Assembly (NCBI GenBank): GCA_023664445.1
Contig: JAMPFN010000008.1
Location: forward strand, 1 to 63,710
Direction of reading: 5' to 3'
Source of the DNA: Clostridium sp.
GTDB lineage: Bacteria > Bacillota > Clostridia > Oscillospirales > Ruminococcaceae
Length of the DNA: 63,710 nucleotides
Part shown: one piece after another, positions 63,649-63,710 of the stretch
Layout: every line of letters starts with the position of its first letter
Numbering within the stretch: position 1 is the first letter of the stretch
The notes under the pieces: model-generated
What the model was told of the DNA's origin: nothing
The model's input: only the letters and a program-made list of their open reading frames with translations
Databases searched by the model: none
Position numbers and translations under genes: made by a program

Positions 63649-63710
63649 TGCAAAATGAAATGCTCCCCTTTTGTTAGACAATGTGGTATAATATAAGTAT
63701 ACCGAAAACG
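63649..63710 (+). mobile_element. possible insertion-sequence left end
   Basis: From about 63649 (TGCCGACCTGCAAAATG) base use changes, and CCCCTTTTGTTAGACAATG followed by an extended -10 promoter (TGGTATAAT at 63684-63692) points out of the window on the plus strand, against all phage genes. This layout recalls the end of IS3-type elements with an outward-in transposase promoter. On the minus strand GGTCGGCATTTTT looks like the right half of a terminator whose left half is absent, which supports a junction here. No transposase is visible, so this is tentative. Confidence 0.35.

Overview
The window is almost certainly part of a large tailed-phage (myovirus) genome, or a prophage of that type, from a low-GC Gram-positive host, probably an anaerobic Clostridia relative. 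The evidence is AGGAGG-type ribosome sites, sigma-A-like promoters, an oxygen-sensitive class III ribonucleotide reductase, a CW_7-repeat endolysin, and a contractile-tail baseplate set with T4-like capsid maturation. Host identity is inference. Nearly every gene lies on the minus strand, so transcription runs from high to low coordinates. The only convincing plus-strand units are a tRNA-Gln (651-726) and a noncoding RNA (16593-17027).

Layout, right to left (transcription order): tail tube (63.0-63.5 kb), an overlapping gene pair where tail-assembly chaperones usually sit (62.0-62.9), tape measure (58.8-61.9), baseplate genes (53.9-58.8), a toxin-antitoxin-like island with its own promoter and operator (52.2-53.95), baseplate hub, three cell-wall-hydrolase proteins, spike, gp25-, J- and I-like wedge proteins (43.1-52.1), a T4-type prohead protease fused to a coiled-coil scaffold (40.5-41.9), major capsid protein (38.9-40.4), head/neck proteins (35.7-38.9), endolysin and SleB-like hydrolase (33.8-35.6), SNF2 helicase (31.7-33.5), a long accessory block of small proteins (20.3-31.6), holin-like genes (19.4-20.3), HAD protein, UvrD-like helicase, Rad50-like ATPase, S1 protein, nucleotide-modification-type protein, a structured-RNA region with tRNA-like elements (12.4-13.5), anaerobic NrdD, four DNA methyltransferases, a PP-loop PAPS-reductase-like protein, and an AAA/DUF4143 ATPase moron. 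Terminase, portal, tail sheath and the replisome are not here and must lie outside.

Three recurring signals tie the genome together. A 12-base motif (minus-strand consensus AATCGTTATTAT, often preceded by GATT to give a small inverted repeat) stands about 30-85 bases upstream of the first gene of most transcription units. Sigma-A promoters of the form TTTACA/TTGACA-17/18-TATAAT, several sharing TACGA before the -10, stand in front of accessory genes. A third element (TATATAAGGT on the plus strand) sits just after stop codons or in 5' leaders, often fused to a terminator hairpin.

The most unusual material is: (1) a plus-strand RNA of about 435 nt holding two tandem-repeat arrays with compensatory base changes, resembling type III antitoxin (ToxI/CptI/TenpI-like) repeats but with no toxin gene; (2) about 20 accessory proteins sharing an MKIYI(K/R)S-like N-terminus, often followed by a basic stretch and an (I/V)xAS-type site, which may be a capsid-targeting and prohead-protease signal; (3) a 650-residue protein with four internal copies of a KRKFTVKAS linker that looks like a polyprotein; and (4) a roughly 430-nt structured RNA closed by a tRNA-like acceptor and T-arm ending in CCA.
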